DNA of 64,000 nt, taken from the NCBI RefSeq assembly GCF_019059575.1, contig NW_024881676.1, positions 250,501 through 314,500 on the forward strand, in the 5' to 3' direction. This DNA is from Amphibalanus amphitrite. Taxonomy: Eukaryota > Arthropoda > Thecostraca > Balanomorpha > Balanidae. The notes beneath the pieces are model-generated. The model made no database searches and was not told the DNA's origin. It saw only the letters and a list, made by a program, of their open reading frames with translations. Of this stretch, positions 35,421 through 48,889 are shown piece after piece; position 1 is the stretch's first letter; each line of letters opens with the position of its first letter. Made by a program: the position numbers and the translations under genes.

Positions 35421-38400
35421 GTAATTGGGGCGGGGCAGGGTTGAGAGGCAAACGATCAGGTCGGAGAGGAGTGAGCGCTCATGGGAGTGGCATTGATAGT
35501 GATGGCGATAGAACCTCTGGTTTCTGGAAGGTTGTGGACTGGTTATAACAGCGCGTTGAAGGTCGAGGTTGTCACTTAATCGATAAATGGATTGGCCAGT
35601 ACTCGTCGAGCTGGTTGTAAGCTGATGATTTCAGTTCGAACGTCGTAAAGGTTTTCGGAAGTCTGTGCACAATCTCGGAACCATAGTGCCTTCCAACCGG
35701 GCCGATCATTAATTTCTCATCATCGTTCTCATTAACTATTGAACCTCATCCTGGGCCATAAAACAGCGGCTGCATTGATACCCGATCCGGAATTAATCTT
35801 CCAGCCACGTTTCGACACTAATCAGTGGATCCGGCGAACGTTCCGCCTCTATTCTCTATTATTTTAGAGGAATCCAATAACGGACGTATCTTGACGGGAG
35901 ACGTGTCTCATAACGGGAGTGTGTTGCATGAACCCTTCTTCTTTTGTTGCCATTTTTTTGAAGGCCGACTGGCTGCACTAGCCGTGTTGGACTCTAACGC
36001 TATTCTATAACGGCCGAGTCGGACTCTAACGCCCTACTGTAACAGCCCGTGTCGGGCCCGTGACTCAGGGCCGCCCGCTACCGCCGTCCGTCGGTCCAGC
36101 CTCATTGGGCCGGGTCGATGGCTCACAAAACCAGCGGCGCCGGTTTAACTGGGTGGAACCGAGCGGACCGCGGCGGGTGGGAGGTGGGACGGGGCGCCCC
36201 GCCGCGTCCGCCGGCCCCGACAGGGGTGAGAAATGGAGTGGACAGACCCCCGCCTGCCTACTGCGCGGCACGCGAAATGGCGCAGGAAGAGGAAATTGGA
36301 AGATCCATGAACTGGGATATCTGTATTTGTGTCGCACGCCACCATGTGGATGTGTGCCACATACTTTGACACATGCCTTTTTTATCATTTCTGGGTTCGT
36401 ATTTATTTCCAGTAAAATTTGTCCTGAAGGAATCATGCCTTTTTAATGAAGGTTCCATAATCCCTTAGCCTGTATTCCGCTGCTAACCCCTGCCTGTCTG
36501 ACCAGCCGGGCCGCGCCCTTCATATGGCCGGTCGGGCTCATGTCTAATGCAGACACTGTACCGGGGCACTCAGACGCTACCGCCACGGCTCAGTCAGTAT
36601 TCTGCGGATACCCCGGCCTGTTTTGGCGGGACCCTCGCTCCATTTGAGCGTCTCCTGTGATGCAAAGCTGGCGCCCTGTGTTGCCTGAACGGAACGATGG
36701 GAGGTGCTTGGAGAGCTGATGGCCTTTATCCCGGCTAACGGCTCAATTCAACGCAAACGGAGGGCTGTCTCAGCCGAGGCTTCATCCTGCGTGATGTGTG
36801 TAGGCTGTGCTGAGGAATGTAATGTTTTGGTGGAAATTATAGCTGCTGTATCGCAGTTGCAATGAGATATGCATTCTGGTTGGGTGTAGTAAAATGTCAT
36901 ATTCCAAGCTCCACCACCGTCCTATTGCGAAATTCATGCTGCACGTAAACAAGTCAGAAAGGGAGTTGTCGTACTTCGTCTCAGTGCAGCAGCTGGTCTT
37001 ATTTGCAGTCACGATCACACATTATGTAGCTAGAAAACTTCATGCCGCCGATTGGCTGGGTCGACAGCCGACGAGTTCTCGTAACTATCGGCCGAGTTGG
37101 GTATTGGCAAATGAATGTCACCATTCCGCCCGATGTCGGCCCGTAAATGTCACCATGCGGGTGGTATAGCCGCCAATTTGTCGGCGGAGTAGCGCGCTGT
37201 CTGTTGCTGTCACTTTCCAACACTAGTCTGAAGTCGCCTCGAACGGACGTCGACCTCGCTTCAGGTGGACATTTGTAGACGGAGCGATATCCAACCATCC
37301 GGGCTGCGGTTCTGTGCGATTTTCTAGTCACATCAAGCCAGTTGCAGTGATGGGTCTGTTGATCAGACGATTGGGAGCTCACCTACGCGGCTAAATACGC
37401 CGCTGAGGTCAGCGAATTGCTGGCGGTCTCAGCGGAAACGTCCACTCGATTATCCAGCGGGCTGCCTTCCTGCGTTCGCCAGTGATTGAATGCTGGTGAT
37501 GGAGTCGGCGGCGTTAGTCGGCCTTAACCCGCGACCTGGTGGGGGGGGGGCTATTTTTTTGCCCCCCCCCCCCCTCCAGACTTTTCGATATATCTCCAGA
37601 ACCACTGCGCCGATCGTCACCAAACTTTCAGTACCCTCCCGGACATCAATTTTACACATTGTGACCAAAAATTTTTCCAAAGGCTATGATAGGTTGGCCG
37701 GAAATGACGTCAGAGAGACGTCATGTTCTGCCGTTTTCGACCCAAAAAAGGGTTTCGCGGGAAGAGCTGTCAGGCCTATAGCTTTGCAAATACAGAAAAA
37801 TGATACAGACATGAAAGCTGTAGAATAGACAGGGCTACAAAACTGCTATCTCGGATTTTTGAAATTTTTGGATTTTGACCCCCAAAAATCAAAAAATATA
37901 TTTTTTGAATATAATAGCCAAAAAATCCAAAAAAGTTTTTTTGAATTTCGAAAAAACCGGAATATATGTGATAGTCCCTACCGCCTTCTATCTACATACC
38001 AAATTTGAGATCGACACCTCTTTTTTTGGCCAAGTTATAGCAAAAAAACTGTTCAAAATTGATGACGTCAAATTTTCAAACTCAATTTTCAGCAATTCTA
38101 GACCTCGTAGCGCAAAACAAAGACCACCATTAGACTCCCCGTGACGAGCTGCATCGAATCAATACCCATTTTATGCAAAAATATCAACTTTGAAATTTGA
38201 CCTTTTTTGACCTGACCTTGACCTGACCTCCACCAGAAAGTGACCTAAACCGTACCTGATGGTCTTATAACCAACACCATTGAGTTGGAAATGAAAAACT
38301 GGCCATAAAACATGCATCGCACAACCTTAGTAAAGTTGGGTTCATGTGGTGACCCTTGGTGACCTTTGGTGACCTGACCTGTGACCTGACCTGGTATGAC

Positions 38401-40997
38401 CAGTGACCTCTGACAGCAACATATCTACTAGGCAACTGACGCCCTATCGCTGATTCCCGACAAAATGCGTTTTCCTCGGTGTTATAGCGCATTCCCTAGA
38501 AGACCCGTGAACGGTGAAACATTTCATCTTTGACCTGACCTGTGACGTCATCGGTGACCCCGAGGTCAATAAAATTTGGTTTCCTTCGACAAATTTGACA
38601 GGTCTTTCGAACGCCGTTTGAAATTTGCGGATCCGTCCAGTAGTTTCGGAGTTACGAGGGGGGGGGGGGCAAAAAATAGCCCCCCCCCCCCCCACCAGGT
38701 CGCGTTATAAACAGACCCCACCAGGGCGCGGGTTAACTTTGGTGCTGAGCCAGAGCCTGTATCGGTCTTGCTGTCGAATGTGGAAATCGCGCTGCTATCG
38801 GCTTTAGAGAGGCCTTTGTGAAATGCGCTGTGGCGGATCGCAACTGGCAGAAAGAAAAACTTGTGATTGATGAAGGTTAAAGTAAAAATCGTTGAATAAG
38901 CAATGGTTTAACGTGCCTCCTTGCTTCGAGCATCACTCTGTCTCGATCACTCCTATCTTCCAATAATCTTCATGTACTTTGAAGCCGAATTTTTGTTGTT
39001 CTTGATCTTGCTTTCCTCTATGATCCACTACAGCCCACTAAGTTTCTTTCCATGCCGATCCATGCCGTTTCTCTCCGTACTCCGTCTGTCGCAGACTCGC
39101 AGCGGGTGCCCCCTCGATCACCTCTGATGAGCCACTCTGCAGGGAGAGAGGACGGGAGCCGCGGCGACAGCCGGCCGCCATGTGCCGCGGGTCATGACCT
39201 TCACTAACCCGTGGGCCAGCCGGTGCGGCTGTGGCCAAATTAACGCACCCGCTCGGCCGGATGATTGGTCGGTGCGGTGTGCCATATTGCGCGGCGGAAG
39301 TGGGAGATGGGGAGGTATTTAATTTGGTTGGCCGGTTATTGTGATCGGAAGGAGAACTGAAAGGGACTGTGAGCAGGAATACAGGAACTATAGAGTGTCA
39401 GCATGAAAAGCCCGCACAGCGGTCGTCAGATTCTTTATGATGGCAACTTTTCTCAATATTCTTATGAAGGTATTGGCTCCTAGTTATGGCAGTCCACTGT
39501 TTCGACCTGCCTGCAGTTTTCAGTAACAGACGTAAACTGCACTTAAAACAGTCATATATCGGCGCACTGCCACCAGCACAGTCGCTGTCGGCATTTGGTG
39601 TGTCTGGCGACTGTGTGTGCTACTGCCGCTGGTATCGGCTCTCGCGATATCGAGTATTGACCGCGCCACAGGTCATATCTACCAGCTGCTGGTGACTGTC
39701 TGCCTGTGGCCGTAGCATAGTTGTTTAGAGGCTTGGGTGCAGTGTAAATGCGGGGCTATCTCTGTTTTCGCAGGTTTTCATTTTTTTGATGTAGGCATAT
39801 TCTGCTCATCTTGTGCTAAGATTTCGCTGCTTATCTTTACAACAGTCTTGCCGTTGGCTTAGCGCAGTGTGATACTTGCTGACTGCTGTGTTACGTGCGC
39901 ACTTGTATTTCCTAGCCCCGAATGCCTATAACATTGTGGGACAATTTCTGTAAGTTTTTGTTCACCTCCGACAGCCAGTCGCCTCTGAGCCCGGTTACCT
40001 GCCGGCGAGTGTCGTGTGCGGGATATCGATGTCGCTCGTCGTGCTGACCAGTAATTACGACTCCATAGCCGGCTGACGGTCACTGTACCGGTGTTACTCC
40101 ACATCGGACTGATCCGTCGCTGTGTCACTGACGCTGAAGAGCTGTTTGACGATTAATTACCACATCAATCGACTGCCAATGCTTCACTAGATCACTGACG
40201 TTAAGGTTCGCTTCTGACGCTTCATCACTGTGTTACACTGGAGTCTTGAGGAAACGCGGTTGTTACGTTCCCATTATTACCGCCCGTACACTGTCCTTAC
40301 CGTGCGATTAGCAGTCCTCACCGCCTCGGGGGTGCCAGGCTGGACGCATCAACGACCTGAATAAACAACTCGGGTGGTCAGGACGCCAAAGTCGCCCAAA
40401 CTTTCGCTTCAAGTGTCGTGTGAATAGTATAGTTTCGGGATATGAATGACTCATAATCAAAACGAGGTGCTATTGTAGTACAGTACAGTTACCTGATTTC
40501 TCAGAATTACTGTGTTTGGGTGGATTGTAATGGCATGTGTTAGCCGTGCCGCGGTTCAAGCTCGGTTCCCAAGCGTTTCTAGGAAGTGGTCGACATTAAC
40601 CGGCAACGTTTACCGAATGTCGGTGAAATTGTTTTCGCTTTTGTGTGGGGCGCCATTTATCATTGATATTGTGGTCTGCGCGGTGCGAAAAAAATGAAAC
40701 CGTGCTGGTATGAAAAGCGGATCTGAATGGCGCATTGATTTTTGGATTAGTAGCTTATCCTGAATGAATTATACTGGACTTTACTTATGTATCCGTATGA
40801 TCACTCTGACGGTCTATCTGTCTCTCCATCTTCTGTAAACCCTTGGTTGCATTCTCTTTGATGTAACCTCTGATCTTATATTCTCTCTTTCATCCTCTGA
40901 CTCTTGTTTCCTTCTTGTTGACCCACACCTGATGACCCCTGACCTCACTCTGACCCCAGTGACCTTTATCTAACCCATGACCCGTCTTCGCCGGCAG
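35421..40997 (+). other. Intron with piggyBac-like element
   Basis: A 5.6-kb intron splitting the CH domain. It holds the TTAA-flanked element at 37524-38736. The other sequence contains no recognised gene or repeat. Confidence 0.7.
37524..38736. mobile_element. piggyBac-like non-autonomous element, second full copy
   Basis: TTAA at 37524-37527 is followed by CCCGCGACCTGGTGGGG. The right end reads, inverted, CCCGCGCCCTGGTGGGG before TTAA at 38733-38736. A second copy of the terminal motif (CGCGACCTGGTGGGG) lies 25 bp inside the right end. Each end continues into a G-tract, CTATTTTTT and a C-tract, so each terminus can fold into its own G/C hairpin. The 1205-bp interior has three TGACGTCA palindromes (37705, 38063, 38543) and dense TGACCTGACCT arrays (about 38205-38240 and 38347-38410). 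No transposase frame is present. It is related in layout, not in detailed sequence, to the 8.9-kb copy. Confidence 0.82.
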
Positions 40998-41148
40998 CTC
41001 GTGGAACGACGGGATGGCTCTGTGCGCGCTGCTGCACAGCTTCATGCCGGACAAGGTGCCGTACGACCAGCTGAAGCCGGGCGACAAGCGGCGCAACTTC
41101 AACGCGGCGTTCGAGGCGGCCGAGACGGTCGGCATCCCTACCACACTG
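40998..41148 (+). CDS. SPECC1L: Cytospin-like exon 13: middle of CH domain
   Basis: A 151-nt exon, phase 2 in and phase 0 out, acceptor ccggcag and donor gtacgt. With the two borrowed bases it encodes [20 protein letters not shown], then [20 protein letters not shown] and [11 protein letters not shown]. This is near-identical in pattern to the vertebrate SSSWNDGLAFCALLH to DKRRNFTLAFQAAESVGI segment. It holds the conserved tryptophan and the DKRRNF core of the CH fold. Confidence 0.97.
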
Positions 41149-43202
41149 GTACGTATACAGGCGGGACGGACGGGCGTGTGAGCATTGTCTGTATGTGTTT
41201 GTATGGGGGGGGAGGTTGTGGACTAGTGTGTACGGTGTATGGTCGGGTAGGAGGCTGTCTGACTGTTGCACGTTCTGATAGTGAGATGTGTATAGTGTGA
41301 AACGTTTGGCTATTTGTGTGTCTGGTGGTAAGGAGCTAAACCAATTAAGTCAACTCAACAGTTTTTAGTATCCAAAGCGTTGCCAACGGCTCAAAAGTCG
41401 TTCGTTTGTAAATCTCAAAGGAATCTGCTTTTCTCATCTCAAGTCGTGCCTTAGCACTTAAACCACGGTGTTCGTCTCACAGGGCCATTGTTTTGTATCT
41501 CTGGTAGGCGAGAGGCGCTCCATTCCATTGTTTTAACAGCTCCAGTCCAATTCTACCATTGTGGCTGTGCGTCTCATCCATTTTCATACCAGCTAACTTC
41601 GCGCTCGGCGTTGGCTGCTTAATTGAGATTCAGCTCGTGTGCCCACTGTGCGTTCAGCGGATATTTGTAGCTGACCGAGGGGACTGTGGCGGGGTGCGAG
41701 GGTACTAGTTTGGACAGAGAGCGAGTATGCCGGAGTATCACAAGCAGATGATACGATATTCTCATTATCGGAGACCTGGGCTTGCAGTAGTTGTTTGCGG
41801 TGTTGGTCCCTGGGCATACATATATTAGCACGTCGCTGTGTCAAGCTGTGTCAAAGTTCTTGTCGCTGTGTCAGGCTGTGTCACAGTCCTTGTCACCATC
41901 CCAGTTCTGTGTCGCCCGCGTCTGTCAGTCTCACCCACTGATCCGTGTGTCGGACCGATTACCGTCGGCGTGCTGCGCCCGTGGCGGACCCGTACGGTAC
42001 GCACAGGGGTGATATTTCCCTCGGGAGATGTGCCGCATTGCCGTATTGCCGCTATACGACGGGTGCGGGGTGGTGCAGTGGTGTGGTGGGTTATATGCTT
42101 ATATAGGGACCGTGGAAATAAGATCTTGTGTGCGTGGTAGGTGTCGATGGTATTTGGTCCCGGCGACCTGTATGTCGCCACTTGTAGATGTTTTTTATGT
42201 CTGACCGTCCGTGCACTTGTTATCGTACGAGCCACTTAAAACCGGCGATGCTTTGTCGTGGCTTCTTGATGCTTGCTGCTTTATTTACTATGGCGTCAAG
42301 CTTATGATATACGCTTCTGAGCTTCAGATCTACATACTTTACCCTCCGTCCCCCGGTGTATTGCTACGGCGTGACGCGACAGGACAGCGTTAACGATTGG
42401 AAATTCAAAGCCAGCTTCGTCCCCAAGGAAGGATTACATTCCGGCACTGAATTATGACAACACTTACATATCGGAGATAGGAAACGTGAGCCAATCAATA
42501 AGACGTTGAGTGGTTAATAGTAGCCATCGACTGTTGATGACTGCTACAGACTGTCGGTTTGTAGAGACATCACTCGTTTGTCATATACCATAGCCCTGTT
42601 TCCTCCCAACCTTCCGTTCTGCCGTGGAAGGGATAGCCACCCAAGGCTAAAAGCCGCCTGCTCACATATACCGTCCCTGTCGACAGACCTTGGCCCCGGG
42701 CACTCCCAGAGACTGGGGGGAGCGGGGAGGGGACCACAATCGATACACCCGCGGGCGCCGGCCAAGAGCCGTCCGCTTTATCCCAGCCCAGGCTCCGGCT
42801 CGGGCTGGCCGGCCCGGCTGTGAGGGTGGTGGTAGGGTGTTCAAGCCAGGGGAGATATGATCACTCAATTACGAGTTGTGTTATCTTATTCTCCTCCCTG
42901 TTTGGAGCGCTTTGTTTTGCTTGGTGGGATTTTCAGGCAGATAACTGAAGCCGGAACGAGCTTGTTGACGCGCTTGGTGTTTGCAAGTAAGATAAATCTC
43001 CACGTCGGAAGACGAAATGTAGTGATCAAACAAAGCTGTCTTGACTTATTTACATACGAATCTTACCCACCAGCCGTTGACGAGCCTACAAGCGGTCTAG
43101 TTCCTCGCTGCTCCCCGGTCCGTCTCGATGTCTGCGATACAGCGGACGGGTGACCGATCACCCCCATCACGGACCATCAGCCACCCTCTGTCCGACCATA
43201 CT

Positions 43203-43219
43203 CCTCTCTCTCTCTCTCT

Positions 43220-43300
<81 letters not shown>

Positions 43301-43310
43301 TCTCTCTCTT
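43203..43310. repeat. (CT)n microsatellite
   Basis: About 105 bp of CT repeats with minor interruptions (TTAC near 43220). The reading frames through it are artefacts. Confidence 0.97.
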
Positions 43311-43422
43311 TCCCCGCCCTTCCCGGGCCTCTCAGGGGAGGAGTATCTCCCCATGGCGTGACGCGCGGTACTCAGAAGCTCGTCATGTCACCGAGCTGTT
43401 AGCGTGGGACCTCTCCAGCCCA

Positions 43423-43600
43423 GGGGCCGTATTCACGTCGACTTCGTAAGTCGATTTTCTTTCGTAAGTATAATTTGGTATTCACGTCGACACTTCTTAA
43501 GTTTTTATCGACGGAATTCACGTGATTAAAAAAAATTACTTAAGAAGTAGGTCAAACTTAAGAAAATTCTTACGAAAATGATCGACGCGAATACGGCCCC
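43423..43600. mobile_element. 178-bp foldback MITE
   Basis: It begins GGGGCCGTATTCACGTCGA and ends with the inverted counterpart TCGACGCGAATACGGCCCC (one internal difference). Inside are further self-complementary words, such as CTTAAG and CGTAAG / CTTACG, so nearly the whole unit can fold. There is no coding capacity. No clear target duplication was identified, so the superfamily is left open. Confidence 0.82.
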
Positions 43601-43603
43601 AGA

Positions 43604-43700
43604 ACTCCCTGACGGGGAGGGCGGCAATCCCTCTGGTAATGTCACCGGCGGACGACGGAGTGTGTTACTCTGGGACTGACTCCCTGACGGGGAGGAAAGC
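43604..43700. repeat. Two-copy tandem duplication next to the MITE
   Basis: ACTCCCTGACGGGGAGG occurs at about 43604-43620 and 43678-43694, a 74-bp period. The motif itself can form a small hairpin (TCCCTGACGGGGA). Confidence 0.6.
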
Positions 43701-44276
43701 AGTCCCTGCGGCGGCGGCACCGCCTGAGACCAAGGCTCTGGAGGGAGGATGGCGCTCCCTCCGGCGACACGCCGGGCGCTGGGTGTGACTGATGGACATC
43801 TGTGGGCTACTGGGTGGCTGATGCATTAGCGCGGCCTGAGACTGTTACTTCGAGAAGGACGGCTATGTGCTTGGATGGGAATGGCGCGATCTAGCTGTTT
43901 TGAGCGAAGTTGTGTCAAGTTGTAGGTTATTGTCCTGGCAATTGATGGGTCGATGTCATGTGTGAGGATGTCTCTTTTTAGCATGTCTCACTATCTTGAC
44001 TCCCAACAAACGCGCTCAGTTGAGTACACCATTCATCATCTCGTCTTGAGCGCCGCCCCGCTCCGTACGCCCTCTGCGGTGAGGTGGCCCCTTCTAGCGC
44101 ACATTCGACCGCTCCATGGGTTCCGCGGCGCTCAGGTGGTGTCGATATTTCACCGGGCCTATCGGTTCGAGAGCTGTGATATCCACCCCGGCTGTAGCCA
44201 GACTGATGGACGAGCATCGCCAATATTCCTGCCAGAAGTGGCGGGCGCCGCCGCTAGGAGGGCTATCGACATGCTT

Positions 44277-44317
44277 GGCGGGGCGGGGCGGGGCGGGGCG
44301 GGCGGGCGGGGCGGGGT
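44277..44317. repeat. (GGGGC)n run
   Basis: About 40 bp of GGGGC/GGGC repeats. It resembles tandem Sp1-type GC boxes and could adopt G-quadruplex structure. There is no adjacent gene start, so no function is assigned. Confidence 0.8.
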
Positions 44318-45146
44318 GAGCGGCCTTGGTGGGGAAGCGGGAGGGAGAGAGGTGTGGAGAGGTGGTCTGACTGGGAGGGACTGACAGGACTGCAGTATGC
44401 TGCGCCATCCAGTGGCTTTTTCTTTGATAACGGACAGTCTCAGAAATGAGAGGATGTTTCTCACTGAAGCAGTGCCAAATCTCGGCGCTTTCCTACAGCC
44501 GGGGGCGGCGCCTTTCCTGCAGAGTACCTCTCAGATCCGCCGCGCTGTATGATGACCCGCTCGGCACTGGTGCCAAGGACTCCCGCCAGCCGCAGCCCCG
44601 GCCCCGGGCTGTCTGTCTGAGCTCCGTCCCAACGACTGACGATGCACGGCAATGGTCCGTCCTGGCGCGGCGGCAGGCTGTTAGGGTAATGAGCCGAAAA
44701 GGAGCTCAGCTATGGCGGATTATTGTGGTGGCCGACAGCGCAGGGCACGGAAGAAAGCCTGGTGTTTGGCCCGCCATGTTTAGCCGCGACCACGCCCGGT
44801 CAGCGCGAATGGTGTCGGCAGAACTGGAGCGGGCGCTCAATACAGCCCTGTCGGGTCGGGCCGAAATGTTCCCGCCGCCGGGCTGTTGGCATCTGTTAGA
44901 GGCGACGACAGTCGGCTGTCGCCGGCGGCCATGGATCGCCGAAAATCGCCCCCGGACTGTGACCGTTGGATTGTCACCGCCGGACTGCTGTCATCGCTGT
45001 CCGGACTGCTGACACCGGCGGCTGGACTCCTGTCATTGTCAGCCCTTGGTCGATAACTCTAAAGCTGTCATGAGGGTCATCGCTACCCTGGCTGCCACAG
45101 ACTTAACACGGCTGGTGTCTCCGGCTGTCGCTGCTACCGTCTCGGC

Positions 45147-45216
45147 CACTGTCCCAATCCCTCACGGCAACGTTCTCTGACCACTGTCCCAATCCCTCAC
45201 GGCAACATTCTCTGAC
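45147..45216. repeat. Two-copy 34-bp tandem repeat
   Basis: The phrase CCACTGTCCCAATCCCTCAC plus GGCAAC(G/A)TTCTCTGA is repeated twice head to tail, with one base changed. Confidence 0.8.
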
Positions 45217-47482
45217 GTCACCGCCGTCACGGATAGTGTCTGTCTCTGTCACGACTGGTGCCTGTCGCCGGTGCAGCGGAGGATGATAGCGGGAGTGGTC
45301 GCAGAGGCCGCTTGTTGCCAGGGAGTGGCCGTGCTCTCTCCGACCTCTGTCATTGTCGTCGGCTAGTTATTCGTCGCCGTTCTTTGTTGTCGCTCTCCTC
45401 TGCCCAGCGACGGAAGATCGTCTGGCTGCTAGGGTCTCGACGCGCGCGGTGGTCGCGGAAAAGGTTGAGGGAATAGTTGATGTTTCTGTAACAATGTGTT
45501 TGTTCCGACGACGTCATATGATCAAGATCATCATGCTTATCCTGGAATGAAATTTCATTCCACGATGCCACTGTTCCAGAATTATTCGTCGAATAACCAT
45601 TCCTAGAAACCCAATTGCAGATGACTTGTTGGCCATTCGCTATGTCTCGTATGTCGATAACCTGTTGCTGCCTGTCGATAATCCGACCTTGTCTGCCCGC
45701 CGGCAATGGAACTGTTTCCCCAATGCCAGTCACTGGGTAGACAGTGGACATTGCCGGCCGCACTGTCCACCGGTCGATGGGACTCCACGCGGGCCGCACG
45801 CTCAATGGTGTGCTGTGTGAAGCGGCGGGGACCTTACGCTCAATGGTGGGCAGTATGTGTCGTGTGAAGCGTCCTAGCCTCGCCGCGCGGCCGGCGGTCC
45901 GTCCATGTCGTCTGTGTACCGCCGTATTGTCTCACCAGTGCAGTGGGGAGGGAGGGGGGTGGGTGATCGAACAGGTCCGAGGTGGGTGGGCCGGCCGCCG
46001 GCCGGGCGCGACGCTTCCAGAGGGAGTGAGAGGTGGAAACGCTGACAACCTGAGCGAATAGTTAGTACCTGCCTGTCGGTTCAGCTCGGTCCCAACACAT
46101 ATCCTGTTTGTACAATTATAAAATGAAATTATGATAATGAAATTTAAATGTAATATTTTTATAAGATGTAGTTTGAATAAACAATTGTCGTCCTAGACAG
46201 CTCCCATTGCCGTAAAAAAATGAGGGATTCAATGCTTGAGAGCAGGATTGGGACTGTTAGTAGGTACCGCATTTAGTGCACACCCGAATGCCATGCACTT
46301 GGAACAGCGCGTCGTGTGTTTGATCATTATCTGCGGAAATTGGCGACTATCCCAATGTTGTCGTACATCACTCGCCATAAGATGTTGTCCTTGCCGAGAT
46401 AGCACAACACACGCTGCCGCTCTGTACGTGTTATCGGCCATGTCAACATGAGCGCTGATTGGAACGTCATCTTCGCTCTATAAAATGTTCTCCAAGGTAT
46501 CTCAGGTCTTGGCATTTTTCTGTGGCGACCATTTCTCGCTGGGTCGAACTTGGGAAGTCTGGTCTGACCTGATAGGACCTAGTTTTTCTTCCAGCGATGG
46601 CGCAGTTTCTCCCCAATAAAGCGAGCGAGTGATGTTTGCTCTGAGGAGCCGCGGAGCCGTTTCATCATTTCGGGATCTTTGTGTGGCTGAGCTTCGGCTT
46701 CCCGTTATCATAATAAACTCGCCTAGTGGCGTCTCAATGGCGCGGGAAGTGGGGTTAACGGGCAACGTAACGCCCTTAGCCGCCTGAGGCACGGCTTCTG
46801 AGGCCTGGGTGCGGCCGAACACGTTTTGCATGTTCGTATGGAAGATCAAAGTCCCTCCATGCGTCGATGCAAATGTTATTTATTTGTGCATAACTACATT
46901 GCAAACCAATATTAAATAAGCTAAACAAAAATTCAATTCATTTTTTGTAGGCACGCCACCAGCTATGTTCCCGAAGTCTTAACAAACTCCCGTGACCGCG
47001 CCACCCTCTCTCCCATCCCTCGATTCCGTCCCGTCGATAATCAGCGCGTGTCCCGCACCTCCCTAACCAGACAGGACACACCCTCCGACCGGGCTGTACT
47101 GACCGTCAGCACACGCATCATCTGGTTCGTACAGGACGCTCCTACACAACACAGTCCGGTGATGTAATTACCGCTGTGGTGGCGGCGGCGTCTGGTCGCC
47201 ATCCGCCGTCATTAGGCGTCGTCAGGCCGACCGGCGTCATCAGACGATCGGACGAGGGATGACCACTGCGGCAGCGGCGCCGGGCTAGGGTGGCCTGGTG
47301 GGGCTAGCTGCGGGTGTCCCCTCGCTGAGCTGATGAGTGTCGCTGAGCTGATGGTAGGGAGGATGAGCCGGCTGCTGATTGAGTAGGTGGGTGGGGTAGA
47401 GTAGAGTGGGGACCGCTCACTTCCTGTGGGTGCTCTGCTGATGAGATGGCGGTGCTGAGAGGAAGACTGTTCCAAATCCAGT

Positions 47483-48660
47483 GTATTGAGGTCTCCATTT
47501 AAATGGCTTTTCAGCCCTCTCGTCGTGTGCGTCAAACAGCTCTTGACGAAGCAACGAAAAAAAATGTCCACGACCGTCTCTCCCAAGCCGATATTGCCAG
47601 CCTATTCAATTTGTAGCACGAGATGTCGGACAACACCATCCAGATTAGACAGCGCGTGACTCCGCAATGACGCAAGTCGCGCGAATCTGCTACCCGCTGA
47701 TTATGCATCGACAGCTGACAGCCATGACAATAAGCTCCCAAGAGCTGGAAAGTAGCGCCCTCGCGGTCTGCCCACAAAAGCATCCCTGCTCTCGAGAGCG
47801 CAGGTGACTGCGCCCGTCAAGCTGTCGCAGCACCCGGCCAGTTACACAACAGCGAACTCGGCCCTTCGCTTACCTGTAGTCAGTGGCATCTACTGACAAA
47901 CCTCGCGTCATGAGTCGTCACAGGCGGTTGGTTCTCTGCCTCCCAGCTCCTGCGCTGCGCTGAATCGCAAGGCACCGCCCCTCTGAGTACCATGCCACCA
48001 CTCCCTCTTTCACCGTCACTATTCATAGCCTCTCTGTCACTCTGTCACTCCGAGTGTCACACAATGAGAGAAGCCAAAAAAATTGTTGAGACCATGACCG
48101 ATGGTCCGTCCCCTTCGCTGGCTCGTCTCTGACTGTCCTATATCCCGCGCTCCCCTCGTGCCTCCCGCCCCAGCCCGCCCGCTCCGCTTATCTCTCTCCC
48201 TCCCACCCTCCCTCCCTCTCCCTCGCTCTCTCCGGCATCTGTCTGCCCTCGCCCAACGCCTCTTAGCCGGGGGCCGCTAAGTTGCCATACATGGTTTTTC
48301 ATCCGCTGCCGACCCCGCCAACGCTGTTCCACGTGGACACAGATCTGTAAGGGAAACAGCGCCTCGCTCGCTCACTCTTAATTTTAGGTAGCTCCAACTG
48401 ATGTCCGTGGGAGCATCGGGTGTGTCTCTGTGACACGTCCGAGCGACGCTGTACAACTTGGGCCAGTGCAGGCGGCGCGTCAAGCGAGACCAGCCTTTGT
48501 ATAAGAGCCACATCCCGTTTCTCAAGCATGCCCTCGAATCGCTGCCATCCAAGCGCCTGCAGAGCAGGAGTGACGTGCTGCCGTCGGGCCAGTCCTGTGA
48601 CGACACGTGCCGCAAAGTTGATCGCCTTCTGGATACGGTGCTTGTGGTGGGGGTGTGGTC
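47483..48660 (-). mobile_element. Second non-LTR fragment of the 17.8-kb family
   Basis: The 3'-UTR end at 47483-47525 matches 17811-17855 closely. The reverse-transcriptase C-terminal region at 48277-48660 (minus) reads HRIQKAINFAARVVTGLARR, then SLDAPPALAQVVQRRSDVSQ and ELPKIKSERARRCF, paralogous to the first copy. The distance from frame end to 3' end is about 540 bp longer than in copy one, which suggests an insertion or rearrangement. The tetranucleotide tail is absent. The fragment is truncated upstream of the thumb region. Confidence 0.72.
48277..48660 (-). pseudogene. Non-LTR reverse transcriptase C-terminal fragment
   Basis: An open frame without its own ATG covers the post-YADD C-terminal part only. 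It shares the KAINFAAR(I/V)VTGL, L-x-SLDAPP or SSDAPP, and LPKI(K/R)(S/T)ERARR blocks with the copy at 18.1 kb. The catalytic palm is missing. Confidence 0.75.
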
Positions 48661-48712
48661 CGCACTGCAGGATGGAGGGGATGGGTGTTTTTGTGTCATT
48701 TGGTTGAGTGGC

Positions 48713-48889
<177 letters not shown>

